From NCBI GenBank assembly GCA_021791145.1, contig JAJYXE010000046.1:1-64000 (forward strand): 64,000 nucleotides of DNA, read 5' to 3'. Source of the stretch: Actinomycetes bacterium (lineage in GTDB: Bacteria > Actinomycetota > Acidimicrobiia > Acidimicrobiales > RAAP-2). The translations under genes and the position numbers were made by a program. The notes under the pieces were generated by a model, which did no database searches, was not told the DNA's origin, and saw only the letters and a list, made by a program, of their open reading frames with translations. This document shows, piece after piece, positions 16,657-25,004 of the stretch; within the stretch, counting starts at the first letter, position 1; each line of letters starts with the position of its first letter.

Positions 16657-18295
16657 CGTCACGATGCCGCAGCTGGGTGAGACGGTCACCGAGGGGACCA
16701 TCACCCGATGGATGAAGTCCGTGGGCGACCACGTCGAACGCGACGAGCCGCTCTTCGAGGTCTCGACGGACAAGGTCGACTCGGAGGTCCCGGCCCCCGC
16801 GAGCGGTGTGCTCTCCGAGATCGTGGTCCCCGAGGGAGAGACGGTCCCCGTGGGCGCCCGTCTCGCGGTCATCTCCGACGGCGCGGGGGCCAGCGCCCCG
16901 GCGTCTGCGCCGCAAGCCGCCGCTGCGCCTGCAGCCGCCGCTGCGCCTGCAGCCGCCGCTGCGCCACAACCCGCCGCTGCGCCTGCGGAGGCGGTTTCGC
17001 CACCCGCCTCGCCGCCCGGGGCGCCTCCCACGCCCGAGCCGCTCGTGTCGTCGCAGGCAGCACCCGCGTCCTACCCGGCACAGGCAGCACCGCCGCCGCC
17101 GCCGACCGGATACGCGCCGCGACCGAGCGAGACCGGGTCCCCTGCCGGCCCTGCCCCTGGGGGCGACGGCGAAGCCACGCGCGTGGAGGGAATGCTCCTC
17201 TCCCCGGTCGTTCGCCGTCTTCTCGACGAGAACGGCATCTCTCCCTCCGAGGTCACCGGCACGGGGCTCGGTGGGCGGATCACGAGAGAGGACGTCCTCG
17301 GTTTCATCGACGCGCGCCGCGGGGCTGGGGCCGGCGTTGCCGCGCCTTCGGCGTCGGCTCCGCCAGCTGCGCCGTTCCCTCCGCCGCCAGCCCCCCAAGC
17401 GCCGCCACCGCCAGCCCCCCAAGCGCCGCCACCGCCAGCCCCCCAAGCGCCGCCACCGCCAGCCCCCCAAGCGCCGCCACCGCCAGCCCCCCAAGCGCCG
17501 CCGCCGCCAGCTCCCCCGCCGGCCGGCATGCCGGTCCCCGCGGCTCCTACGCAGAGCGCCGCCACCGCCGTCTTCCGCCCCTCGGCGGACCGGTTGGTGC
17601 CGTTCTCGAACATGCGGCGTCGGACCGCAGAGCACATGGTCCGTTCGAAGGCCACCTCGCCGCACGCCTACATCGCGTACGAAGCGGACTTCGAGAACGT
17701 CGACCGCGTGCGCAAGGTGTGGCGTGACCGCTTCAAGAGCGAGGAGGGGTTCTCGCTCACGTACCTCCCCTTCATCGCGCGAGCGACCGTCGACGCGCTC
17801 CGAGAGTTCCCCAATCTGAACGCGTCGGTCGTCGAGGACTCTCTGGTCGTGCACCAGCAGGTGAATCTCGGGATCGCGGTCGACCTCAACCACGAGGGGC
17901 TCATCGTCCCCGTCATCCACCACGCAGAGGAGATCACGCTTCGCGGGATCGCGCGGCGGGTCAGGGACCTCGCCGACCGCGCCCGCAACAGGCAGCTGAC
18001 CGCCGACGACATCGCCGGGGGCACGTTCTCCGTCACCAACGACGGGCCGTTCGGCACGTACTTCACCGTGCCGATCATCAACCAGCCGCAGGTCGCGATC
18101 CTGGCGACCGACGGCGTCCGCCGCCGCCCCGTCGTCGTCGAGCTCGCCGACGGCAGCGAGTCCATCGCCATCCACTCCGTCGGGATGATCGGGCTCAGCT
18201 GGGACCACCGTGCGGTGGACGGCGCGTACGTGTCGTCCTTCCTTCGCCGGGTCGCGCAGGCCCTCTCCACGCGCGACTGGGCTTCCGAGCTGTAG
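16649..18295 (+). CDS. sucB: Lipoyl-domain acyltransferase E2 of a 2-oxoacid dehydrogenase complex
   Basis: 548 residues. An N-terminal lipoyl domain (MPQLGETVTEGTITRW, lipoylated Lys in STDKVDSEVPAP) is followed by an Ala/Pro linker, a peripheral subunit-binding domain (LLSPVVRRLLDENGISPSEV and GTGLGGRITREDVL, about 180-220), a second linker of five APPPPAPQ repeats, and the catalytic domain ending in SWDHRAVDGAYVSSFLRR (catalytic His and Asp). TTG at 16649 gives an 8-base overlap with lpdA. The symbol follows the common actinobacterial SucB annotation; with AceE as the only E1 nearby, it may serve as the acetyltransferase for both complexes. Confidence 0.92.
   Translation: MADVTMPQLGETVTEGTITRWMKSVGDHVERDEPLFEVSTDKVDSEVPAPASGVLSEIVVPEGETVPVGARLAVISDGAGASAPASAPQAAAAPAAAAAPAAAAAPQPAAAPAEAVSPPASPPGAPPTPEPLVSSQAAPASYPAQAAPPPPPTGYAPRPSETGSPAGPAPGGDGEATRVEGMLLSPVVRRLLDENGISPSEVTGTGLGGRITREDVLGFIDARRGAGAGVAAPSASAPPAAPFPPPPAPQAPPPPAPQAPPPPAPQAPPPPAPQAPPPPAPQAPPPPAPPPAGMPVPAAPTQSAATAVFRPSADRLVPFSNMRRRTAEHMVRSKATSPHAYIAYEADFENVDRVRKVWRDRFKSEEGFSLTYLPFIARATVDALREFPNLNASVVEDSLVVHQQVNLGIAVDLNHEGLIVPVIHHAEEITLRGIARRVRDLADRARNRQLTADDIAGGTFSVTNDGPFGTYFTVPIINQPQVAILATDGVRRRPVVVELADGSESIAIHSVGMIGLSWDHRAVDGAYVSSFLRRVAQALSTRDWASEL
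17383..17515 (+). repeat. Tandem repeat, 24-base unit encoding APPPPAPQ in the E2 linker
   Basis: About five near-identical 24-base copies (gccgccaccgccagcccccc core followed by aagc) encode an eight-residue Pro/Ala repeat. The array sits in the flexible linker between the subunit-binding and catalytic domains and so can vary in copy number without a frameshift. Confidence 0.95.
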
Positions 18296-18297
18296 CC

Positions 18298-20049
18298 GTG
18301 CTACGCATTCGCCGCCTCGGGCAAGTCAGCTACGCCGAGGCGTTCGATCTCCAGCATGCGCTCGCGCAGCGAGGAGGCGACGACTACTTGCTGCTGGTGG
18401 AGCACCCCCACGTCTACACGCTCGGCGTGCGCGCCGACCCCGCACACGTCCTTCGCGATCCGGCGTCAGTCGGGGCGACGCTCTTTCGGACCGACCGGGG
18501 CGGCGACGTGACCTATCACGGGCCGGGCCAGCTCGTCGCCTACCCGATCGTGACGCTCGAGGACCATCCCGGCGCGGGCCCGCTCCACGTGCACCGCATC
18601 GAACAGCTGGTCATCGACGCGCTCGGCTTACTGGGGGTCGAGGCGTCACGGCACGAGGGCTACCCCGGGGTCTGGGTGGGCGTCGACGGCCCGTCGCCCC
18701 GCAAGGTGGCCGCCATCGGGGTACGGACCATGCGGGTGGACGGCGGGCGGCGCCGGACCCTCCACGGCGTCGCACTCAACGTGGACTGCGACCTCGAGAT
18801 GTTCGGCCACATCGTGCCGTGCGGCATCGCGGACTACGCGGTGACCTCTCTGCGCGCGGAGGGGAACGACGCGTCGATGGACGAGGTCGTCGAGGCGGTT
18901 GCCTCGCGAGCGGCAGCGGTGTGGGGGACCGACGGCGTCGATCGCCGCGACGTCGACCTGCCGCGAAGGAAACGGCATCCGGGCGGGAACGCCGACGTCG
19001 CCGAGGAGCGGCCTCTGCTGCGCCGGCTTCGGGACGCCGGCACCGACCCCGACGCCGGGATCCCGTTCCGGGCGCGCAAGCCGGAGTGGCTCCGCGCCCC
19101 GGCACGCATGGGGGAGGGGTACGTCTCCCTCGGTCGGACGATCCACGATCTGCGGCTGGTCACTGTCTGCGAGGAGGCAGGCTGCCCCAACATCTTCGAG
19201 TGCTGGGCCGACGGGACGGCCACCTTCATGGTCAACGGCTCGCGCTGCACGCGCGCTTGCGGCTTCTGCCTCGTCGACACGCGCCGTCCGCTGCCCCTCG
19301 ACCCGACCGAGCCAGACCGTGTCGCCGAAGCGGTCGCGCGGATGCGGCTGTCGCACGCAGTCATCACGTGTGTCGCTCGCGACGACCTCGACGACGGCGG
19401 TGCAGGAGCGATCGCGGCCACGGTCCGGGCGGTCCGGCGGCGCAACCCCGAAACGGGAATCGAGGTCCTGGTCTCCGACTTCAAGGGGGACGCGTCCTCT
19501 CTCGAGCTCGTCCTCGACGCGCGCCCCGACGTGCTGAACCACAACGTGGAGACCGTGGTCCGGCTCCAGCGCGCGGTGCGGCCGTCTGCTGGGTACGCGA
19601 GGAGCCTCGCGGTGCTCGCCCGAGCTGCCGACGCCGGGCTCGTAGTGAAGTCGGGGCTCATGGTCGGCCTAGGGGAGTCCGAGGAGGAGGTCGTCTCCAC
19701 GCTTGCCGACATGGCGTCCGTCGGCGTGTCGATCGCGACGATCGGGCAGTACCTGCGGCCGAGCGCGGACCACCTGCCGGTCGCCCGGTGGTGGAGCCCA
19801 GCGGAGCTCGAGGCGCTAGCCACCGCCGGACGCGAGCTCGGCCTCTTGCATGTCGAGGCCTCGCCGCTCACGCGGTCGAGCTACCACGCGAAGCAGGCCG
19901 CCGACGCCGCCTCCTCGCCAGCCGACGCCAGCGAAGACGGCGGCACGGCTCACGCCGCGACGGGGTCAGCCCCGCTGCGCGTAGTGCTGCGTCCAGGTGT
20001 TCCCGTCCCAGTACCGAAGCGTGTCGGGGGTGCCGCTCGGGTCGGGTAG
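18298..20049 (+). CDS. lipB-lipA: Fused octanoyltransferase LipB - lipoyl synthase LipA
   Basis: 583 residues carrying two complete lipoate enzymes. Residues 1-215 are LipB: RGGDVTYHGPGQLVAYPI, catalytic Lys in RKVAAIGVR (136) and Cys in VPCGIADYAVTSL (175). A short linker leads to LipA from about 237: auxiliary cluster Cys 291, 296 and 302 (CEEAGCPNIFECW), radical-SAM Cys 317, 321 and 324 (CTRACGFC), VITCVARDDLDDGGA, and the terminal RSSYHAKQ (about 525-532). Octanoyl transfer and sulfur insertion would both come from one polypeptide. GTG at 18298 starts 2 bases after the E2 stop. The last 50 residues look non-conserved, and part is antisense to the DUF2510 gene. No stop codon or frameshift separates the halves. 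Confidence 0.95.
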   Translation: MLRIRRLGQVSYAEAFDLQHALAQRGGDDYLLLVEHPHVYTLGVRADPAHVLRDPASVGATLFRTDRGGDVTYHGPGQLVAYPIVTLEDHPGAGPLHVHRIEQLVIDALGLLGVEASRHEGYPGVWVGVDGPSPRKVAAIGVRTMRVDGGRRRTLHGVALNVDCDLEMFGHIVPCGIADYAVTSLRAEGNDASMDEVVEAVASRAAAVWGTDGVDRRDVDLPRRKRHPGGNADVAEERPLLRRLRDAGTDPDAGIPFRARKPEWLRAPARMGEGYVSLGRTIHDLRLVTVCEEAGCPNIFECWADGTATFMVNGSRCTRACGFCLVDTRRPLPLDPTEPDRVAEAVARMRLSHAVITCVARDDLDDGGAGAIAATVRAVRRRNPETGIEVLVSDFKGDASSLELVLDARPDVLNHNVETVVRLQRAVRPSAGYARSLAVLARAADAGLVVKSGLMVGLGESEEEVVSTLADMASVGVSIATIGQYLRPSADHLPVARWWSPAELEALATAGRELGLLHVEASPLTRSSYHAKQAADAASSPADASEDGGTAHAATGSAPLRVVLRPGVPVPVPKRVGGAARVG

Positions 20050-20652
20050 CCATCCGGCGGGCGTGCCCACCGGGGGCAGGAGCGCCTGGTGCGCCATGGT
20101 GGCGGTCGGCGCTGCCTGCGCCGTCGCGACGCCCGTCTGAGCGGGGGCTTCGCCCGTGGCCCACGCAGCGGGAGCCGGCCACGCCGATCCGTTCGCGGCC
20201 ACCGGCGCCCCCGCGCCGGGAATCCCCGCCACGTCCGCTCCTTGCGCTGTCGTCGCTGCAGATCCGGAGGGAACCGGAGACCCGGCGGGCGCCGGTTGCG
20301 AGGCGGCGGCCAGGTGCGCTGGCGCTTGCGGGAATTGCTGCTGGGACAGCTGCTGGGCAAGCGGCACCTGCGGGGCCGCCTGGGGCTGCGGGGCTGCCTG
20401 GGGCTGCGGGGCTGCCGGCACCTGGGCAGCCGTCGCGGCGGCGAACGCACCGAAGGGGTCGGGGCGGCCAGCCGGCTGCTGCTGCAGGTCGGCATAGTAA
20501 TTCGGGGCTTCGGGCTCGGTCTTCGACGCTTCCTTCTTGCGCCTGCGGCTCATCAGGACGATGGCCACGAGCAGCACGATGATGACAGCTGCGACCACCG
20601 CCTCGATGACGACAAGATTCCGGTTGACGGCCGCCAAGATCGTGGTGTCCAT
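19966..20652 (-). CDS. Membrane-anchored DUF2510 protein
   Basis: 228 residues. One membrane helix near the N-terminus (LVVIEAVVAAVIIVLLVAIV) is followed by a basic RRRKKEASK stop-transfer. A long low-complexity Ala/Pro/Gln region comes next, then a C-terminal DUF2510 domain (AGWLPDPSG, LRYWDGNTWTQH). DUF2510 domains are actinobacterial and of unknown function, often at the cytoplasmic end of small membrane proteins. ATG at 20652 has GGGGAGGG 5-6 bases upstream. Its last 84 bases, the DUF2510 domain itself, overlap the end of the convergent lipB-lipA gene on the other strand. Confidence 0.88.
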   Translation of the reverse strand: MDTTILAAVNRNLVVIEAVVAAVIIVLLVAIVLMSRRRKKEASKTEPEAPNYYADLQQQPAGRPDPFGAFAAATAAQVPAAPQPQAAPQPQAAPQVPLAQQLSQQQFPQAPAHLAAASQPAPAGSPVPSGSAATTAQGADVAGIPGAGAPVAANGSAWPAPAAWATGEAPAQTGVATAQAAPTATMAHQALLPPVGTPAGWLPDPSGTPDTLRYWDGNTWTQHYAQRG

Positions 20653-20733
20653 GTCACCCTCCCCTCCCCCGCACACGGTAGTGCTCCTTCGCCCGGGGGG
20701 TCAACGAATTCCCACTTCAACCGGAAGGACCGG

Positions 20734-23700
20734 TCAGGCGACGAAGTACTTGGCCTTCGGGTGGTGGCAGACGATGGCGTCGGTGGTCTGCTCTGGGACC
20801 AGCTGGAAGCCGTCGCTCACCGACACGCCGACTCGGTCGCCACCGAGCAGCTCCACGACCTTGGCATTGTCCTCCAGGTCCGGGCAGGCGGGGTAGCCCC
20901 AGCTGTAGCGGCCTCCGCGGTACTGCTGGCGGAACAGACCGGTGAGCGTGGGGCCGTCCTGGTCGGCGAAGCCCAGCTCCTCTCGGATGCGGCGGTGCCA
21001 GTACTCCGCGAGCGCCTCGGTCATCTCCACCCCGAGCCCGTGGAGGAACAGGTAGTCCTGGTAGCGGTTCTCCGCGAAGAGGCGCGACGTCTCCTCGGAC
21101 ACCTTCGGGCCCATGGTGACGAGCATGAAGGTGGCGAAGTCCTCCTCGCCGGTGCTCGCCGGGCGGAAGAAGTCGGCGATGCAGAGCCACGGGGGCTTGT
21201 CCTGGCGGGGGAACGTGAAGCGCATCCATTCGGCGCTGCGCGTCTCGTCCTTGTAGATCACGAGGTCGTTGCCCTCGGACGCCGCGGCGAAGTGGCCGTA
21301 GGCGACCTGTGGCACGAGGACGTCGGCCTGCTTGGCCTTGTCGAGCTCTTGACGGAGCACTGCCTTGACCCTGGCCTTGAAGGCCGCGTCATCCTCCCCT
21401 GCGGCAGGGCGGAAGCCCCACTGGTTGCGGAAGAGCGCGGTCAGATTGAGGTATCCCGCGACCTCGTCGATGGGGATCCCGCGGGCCGTCCTCGTGCCGA
21501 CGAAGGGCGGTCGGAAGAGCTCGTTGTCCAGCTCGACTTCCGGTGAGCGCGCCGGCCGGCCGTCACGTGGCTCGGCGTCGGAGTCACGCGCGCCGGCCGG
21601 CCGGAAGCGGGACGGCACGTTGCGCTGCGAGACCTCACGCCCGAAGAGCGGGTCTTCTCGGCCGCTTCGCCGGAGCTCCGTCAGGCGGTCCATCGTGCGG
21701 AGCCCCTCGAAGGCGTCGCGCCCGTAGAAGACGCGGCCGTCGTAGACCTGGCGCAGGTCGCGCTCCACGTAGGTGCGGGTGAGCGCGGCCCCGCCGAGCA
21801 GCACCGGGAGGTCGGCGAGCCCGCGACGGTTGAGCTCCTCGAGGTTGTCGCGCATGACCAACGTGGACTTCACGAGCAATCCGCTCATTCCGAGGGCGTC
21901 GGCCCCGTGCTCTTGCACGGCTGCCACCATCTCGCCGATGCCGACCTTGATCCCGAGGTTCACCACCTCGTAGCCGTTGTTGGTGAAGATGATGTCGACG
22001 AGGTTCTTCCCGATGTCGTGGACGTCGCCCTTCACGGTCGCGAGCACGACCCTTCCCTTCCCGCCCTGGTCGGCCCGCTCCATGTGCGGCTCGAGGTAGG
22101 CGACGGCTGCCTTCATCGTCTCGGCGGACTGCAGGACGAAGGGAAGCTGCATCTCTCCGGACGCGAAGAGGTCGCCGACGGTCCTCATGCCCGCGAGGAG
22201 GAATTCGTTCACGATCTCGAGCGCTTCGTGGCCCGAGCCGAGGGCCTCGTCGAGATCGGCTTCGAGACCTTGACGGCGGCCGTCGACGATGCGCTGCTCG
22301 AGGCGGCGCTCGACCGGCCAGTCGGCGTGGCCGTCGTCAGTCACGTGCGATGCGGCGACGCCTTCGAAGAGCGCGAGCAGCTCCTGCAGCGGGTCATACC
22401 CCTCGCGGCGCCGGTCGTGGACGAGGTCGAGGCACACCTCCCGCGCGCGCTCGTCGATTCGCGACAAAGGAAGGATCTTGGCGGCGTGGACGATCGCCGC
22501 ATCCAGTCCCGCCTCGACGCACTCGTGCAGGAACACCGAGTTCAGCACCTGCCGCGCGGCCGGGTTCAGGCCGAACGAGACGTTCGAGAGGCCGATCAGC
22601 GTGTGGACGCCGGGGAGCTCGGCTTTGATCGCCATGATCCCCTCGATCGTCTCGACGCCATCGCGCCGGCTCTCCTCCATCCCCGTCGACAGGGGCAGCG
22701 CGAGCGGGTCGAAGATGAGATCGGAGGGTTCGAGCCCGTAGCGCTCCACTGCGATGTCGTGAATGGCCCGAGCGGCTCGGAGCTTCCACTCGGCGGTCCG
22801 CGCCTGTCCCTCCTCGTCGATGCAGGTGCAGACCACCGCGGCGCCGTACTCCCGTGCGAGCCGCAGGAACCGGTCGAGCCGCGTCCCGTCGCCGTCACCC
22901 TCTTCGAGGTTGACCGAGTTGAGGATCGGACGGCCTCCGAGCCACTCCAGGGCAGCCTCGGCGACCGGTGCCTCGGTCGAGTCGATCATGAGCGGCACGG
23001 TCGACTGCGTGGCGAGCCGGCTCGCCACCTCCTTCATGTCGGAGACGCCGTCGGCGCCGGTGTAGTCCACGCAGACGTCGATGACGTGCGCCCCCTCGGC
23101 GATCTGGTCTCTGGCCATCCCGACGCACGTCTCCCAGTCGCCGGCGAGCATCGCCTCACGGAAGCGCCTGGACCCGTTGGCGTTCGTCCGTTCCCCCACC
23201 ACGAGGAACGACGTCTCCTGGGAAAGGGCCACCGAGCCGTAGATCGAGGCGGCGGCGGGCTCGTGCACCGGGCGGCGCGCCGCCGGCGAGGTCCCCTCGA
23301 GCGCGCTCACGACGGCCCGAAGGTGGTCTGGCGTCGTCCCGCAGCAACCGCCGACCGCGCTCACCCCGTACTCGGACACGAAGCGGTGGAGGTGGTCGGC
23401 GAGCTCGTCGGGACTGAGGTCGTAGTGCATCTTGCCCTCGACCACCGACGGCAGTCCTGCGTTCGGGAGGACCGAGACCGGCACGCGGGAGTGCGCGCAG
23501 AGATAGCGGATCGCTTCGTGCATTTCCGCGGGTCCGGTGGCGCAGTTGAGGCCCACCGCGTCGACCTGCATCGCGTCGAGCGTGGTGAGCGCTGCAGCGA
23601 TCTCGGTCCCCGGGAGCATCCTCCCGGTGAGCTCGATAGTGACCTGGACCTGGAGGGGGACTTGCCGACCGGCCGCAACCATCGCCCGCCGGGCGCCGTT

Positions 23701-24249
23701 GATCGCAGCCTTCGCCGAGAGAAGATCGAAGACCGTCTCGACGAGGAGGAGGTCGACGCCCCCTTCGAGCAGGCCCTTGGCCTGGGCCTCGTACGCGGCC
23801 CGCAGCGCGGGGTAGGAGATCTGCCCGAGCGTCGGGAACTTGGTGCCGGGCCCCATGCTGCCGGCGACCCATCGCGGGCTCCCTGGTGAGGCGTACTCGT
23901 CAGCGACTCGACGAGCGAGCCTGGCTGCCGCGACGTTGATCTCGTGGACCTGATCGCCGATCCCGTACTCGTCGAGCACGACCGAGAAGGCGCCGAAGGT
24001 GTCGGTCTCGATCACCTCCACCCCGACGTCGAGGAACGAGCGGTGGACGCGTTCGACGGCGCTGGGGCAGCTCAGCACCAGCACCTCGTTGCAGCCTTCG
24101 AGCTTCGCCCCGCCGAACGCATCGGCGCCGAGATCTTGCAGCTGGAGGTTGGTACCGGTCGCGCCGTCGAAGATCACGACCCTCTGCGCGACGGCGCTGA
24201 GGTAATCCGAGCAGGAGGGATCGAGGCGACCGAGCGGGATCGAGGCCAT
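20734..24249 (-). CDS. metH: Cobalamin-dependent methionine synthase
   Basis: 1171 residues, full-length MetH. It transfers the methyl group of methyltetrahydrofolate to homocysteine through methylcobalamin. Modules in order: homocysteine/zinc domain (FDGATGTNLQLQDLG, Cys in GLNCATG and GGCCGTTPDHL); pterin domain (FLVVGERTNANGSRRFREA, VIDVCVDYTG); B12 domain with the cobalt-ligand motif GDVHDIGKNLV plus GMSGLLVKST; and the reactivation domain (YSWGYPACPDLEDN). The ATG at 24249 lies 44 bases from the divergent adenosyltransferase start, too short for a cobalamin riboswitch. No SAM or B12 riboswitch was seen. Confidence 0.96.
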   Translation of the reverse strand: MASIPLGRLDPSCSDYLSAVAQRVVIFDGATGTNLQLQDLGADAFGGAKLEGCNEVLVLSCPSAVERVHRSFLDVGVEVIETDTFGAFSVVLDEYGIGDQVHEINVAAARLARRVADEYASPGSPRWVAGSMGPGTKFPTLGQISYPALRAAYEAQAKGLLEGGVDLLLVETVFDLLSAKAAINGARRAMVAAGRQVPLQVQVTIELTGRMLPGTEIAAALTTLDAMQVDAVGLNCATGPAEMHEAIRYLCAHSRVPVSVLPNAGLPSVVEGKMHYDLSPDELADHLHRFVSEYGVSAVGGCCGTTPDHLRAVVSALEGTSPAARRPVHEPAAASIYGSVALSQETSFLVVGERTNANGSRRFREAMLAGDWETCVGMARDQIAEGAHVIDVCVDYTGADGVSDMKEVASRLATQSTVPLMIDSTEAPVAEAALEWLGGRPILNSVNLEEGDGDGTRLDRFLRLAREYGAAVVCTCIDEEGQARTAEWKLRAARAIHDIAVERYGLEPSDLIFDPLALPLSTGMEESRRDGVETIEGIMAIKAELPGVHTLIGLSNVSFGLNPAARQVLNSVFLHECVEAGLDAAIVHAAKILPLSRIDERAREVCLDLVHDRRREGYDPLQELLALFEGVAASHVTDDGHADWPVERRLEQRIVDGRRQGLEADLDEALGSGHEALEIVNEFLLAGMRTVGDLFASGEMQLPFVLQSAETMKAAVAYLEPHMERADQGGKGRVVLATVKGDVHDIGKNLVDIIFTNNGYEVVNLGIKVGIGEMVAAVQEHGADALGMSGLLVKSTLVMRDNLEELNRRGLADLPVLLGGAALTRTYVERDLRQVYDGRVFYGRDAFEGLRTMDRLTELRRSGREDPLFGREVSQRNVPSRFRPAGARDSDAEPRDGRPARSPEVELDNELFRPPFVGTRTARGIPIDEVAGYLNLTALFRNQWGFRPAAGEDDAAFKARVKAVLRQELDKAKQADVLVPQVAYGHFAAASEGNDLVIYKDETRSAEWMRFTFPRQDKPPWLCIADFFRPASTGEEDFATFMLVTMGPKVSEETSRLFAENRYQDYLFLHGLGVEMTEALAEYWHRRIREELGFADQDGPTLTGLFRQQYRGGRYSWGYPACPDLEDNAKVVELLGGDRVGVSVSDGFQLVPEQTTDAIVCHHPKAKYFVA

Positions 24250-24279
24250 CTCGCAGAAAGGCTATTCGCTCGTGCCAGC

Positions 24280-24285
24280 TACCAT
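24280..24285 (+). promoter_or_regulatory. Likely -10 element TACCAT before the cobalamin adenosyltransferase
   Basis: TACCAT ends 8 bases before GTG at 24294 with no Shine-Dalgarno. The whole divergent gap to metH is 44 bases, so both genes are probably transcribed with almost no leader. Confidence 0.45.
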
Positions 24286-24293
24286 CCGCATTC

Positions 24294-24920
24294 GTGCGCA
24301 TCTATACGCGCAAGGGCGACGACGGCACGACGGGGCTCCTCTACGGGGGGCGGGTGGGGAAGGCGAGCCCCAGGATCGAGCTGAACGGCGCGGTCGACGA
24401 GGCGCAGGCCGCGCTCGGCGCGGCCCGCGCGGAGTCCGCCCCCGGGTCGGAGCTAGACGAGCTCCTGATCACGCTCGAAAGGGAGCTCTACGTGCTGATG
24501 GCGGAGGTCGCGACCGCGCCGGCGAACCGCGCCAAGCTGGTCCCAGGAGAGAGCCTGGTCACCGAGGCAATGGTGGCGCGGCTCGAGGAATGGATCGACC
24601 AGCTGACCGAGCGGTTCCCCATGCCGAGGGAATTCGTCGTTCCGGGGGCCAACCGGGCGTCGGCTGCTCTCGACGTCGCCCGCACGGTCGTGCGCCGGGC
24701 AGAACGGGTGCTCGCCTCGACGGCGCCCCTGCAGGAAGGAACGGCCGGGCTCCGGGGCGCAGGTGCCGAGCCGTCGCGGGTCGGGCCCTACCTCAACCGA
24801 TTGTCGGACTTGCTCTGGACGATGGCACGCTGGCAGGAAGGGGAGGTCCACTTGGCCGCTCGCGAGCAGCCCGGTCGTCGCTCTCGGCAGGGAGCCCGGG
24901 GCGAGGGATCGCCTGCGTGA
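24294..24920 (+). CDS. Corrinoid adenosyltransferase, PduO type
   Basis: 208 residues. It transfers adenosyl from ATP to cob(I)alamin, making the cofactor needed by methylmalonyl-CoA mutase. The PduO hallmarks are present: TRKGDDGTTGLLYGGRVGK at the N-terminus, the ELNGAVDEAQAALG helix, FVVPGANRASAALDVARTVVRRAER in the middle, and YLNRLSDLLWTMAR near the end. The last 20 residues are a variable Arg-rich tail. It is divergent from metH, and pepA follows after a tandem-repeat array that begins on this gene's stop codon. Start GTG is chosen because the ATP-binding motif begins immediately after it. Confidence 0.94.
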   Translation: MRIYTRKGDDGTTGLLYGGRVGKASPRIELNGAVDEAQAALGAARAESAPGSELDELLITLERELYVLMAEVATAPANRAKLVPGESLVTEAMVARLEEWIDQLTERFPMPREFVVPGANRASAALDVARTVVRRAERVLASTAPLQEGTAGLRGAGAEPSRVGPYLNRLSDLLWTMARWQEGEVHLAAREQPGRRSRQGARGEGSPA

Positions 24921-24996
24921 AGACCGCCCGTGCGAAGACTGCCTGCGTGAAGAGCGCCCGGGTGTAGCCCGGGTGAAGACCGCCTGCGTGAAGGAG
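24911..24996 (+). repeat. Tandem repeat, 15-base unit, about six copies
   Basis: GCCTGCGTGAAGACC and variants at 24911, 24926, 24941, 24956, a shortened copy at 24971, and 24982. The first unit covers the adenosyltransferase stop codon; the last (ending GTGAAGGAG) supplies the Shine-Dalgarno of pepA. Confidence 0.93.
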
Positions 24997-25004
24997 GAGT
25001 GCTG

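Noticed and set aside
21907..23889. Long plus-strand frame opposite metH
   Set aside because: Antisense to conserved MetH motifs, no recognisable domain.
24250..24293. Cobalamin riboswitch upstream of metH
   Set aside because: The gap is 44 bases and no B12-box or structured leader is visible.
24911..24996. CRISPR array
   Set aside because: Units are directly adjacent without unique spacers; the same holds for all other repeat arrays in the window.
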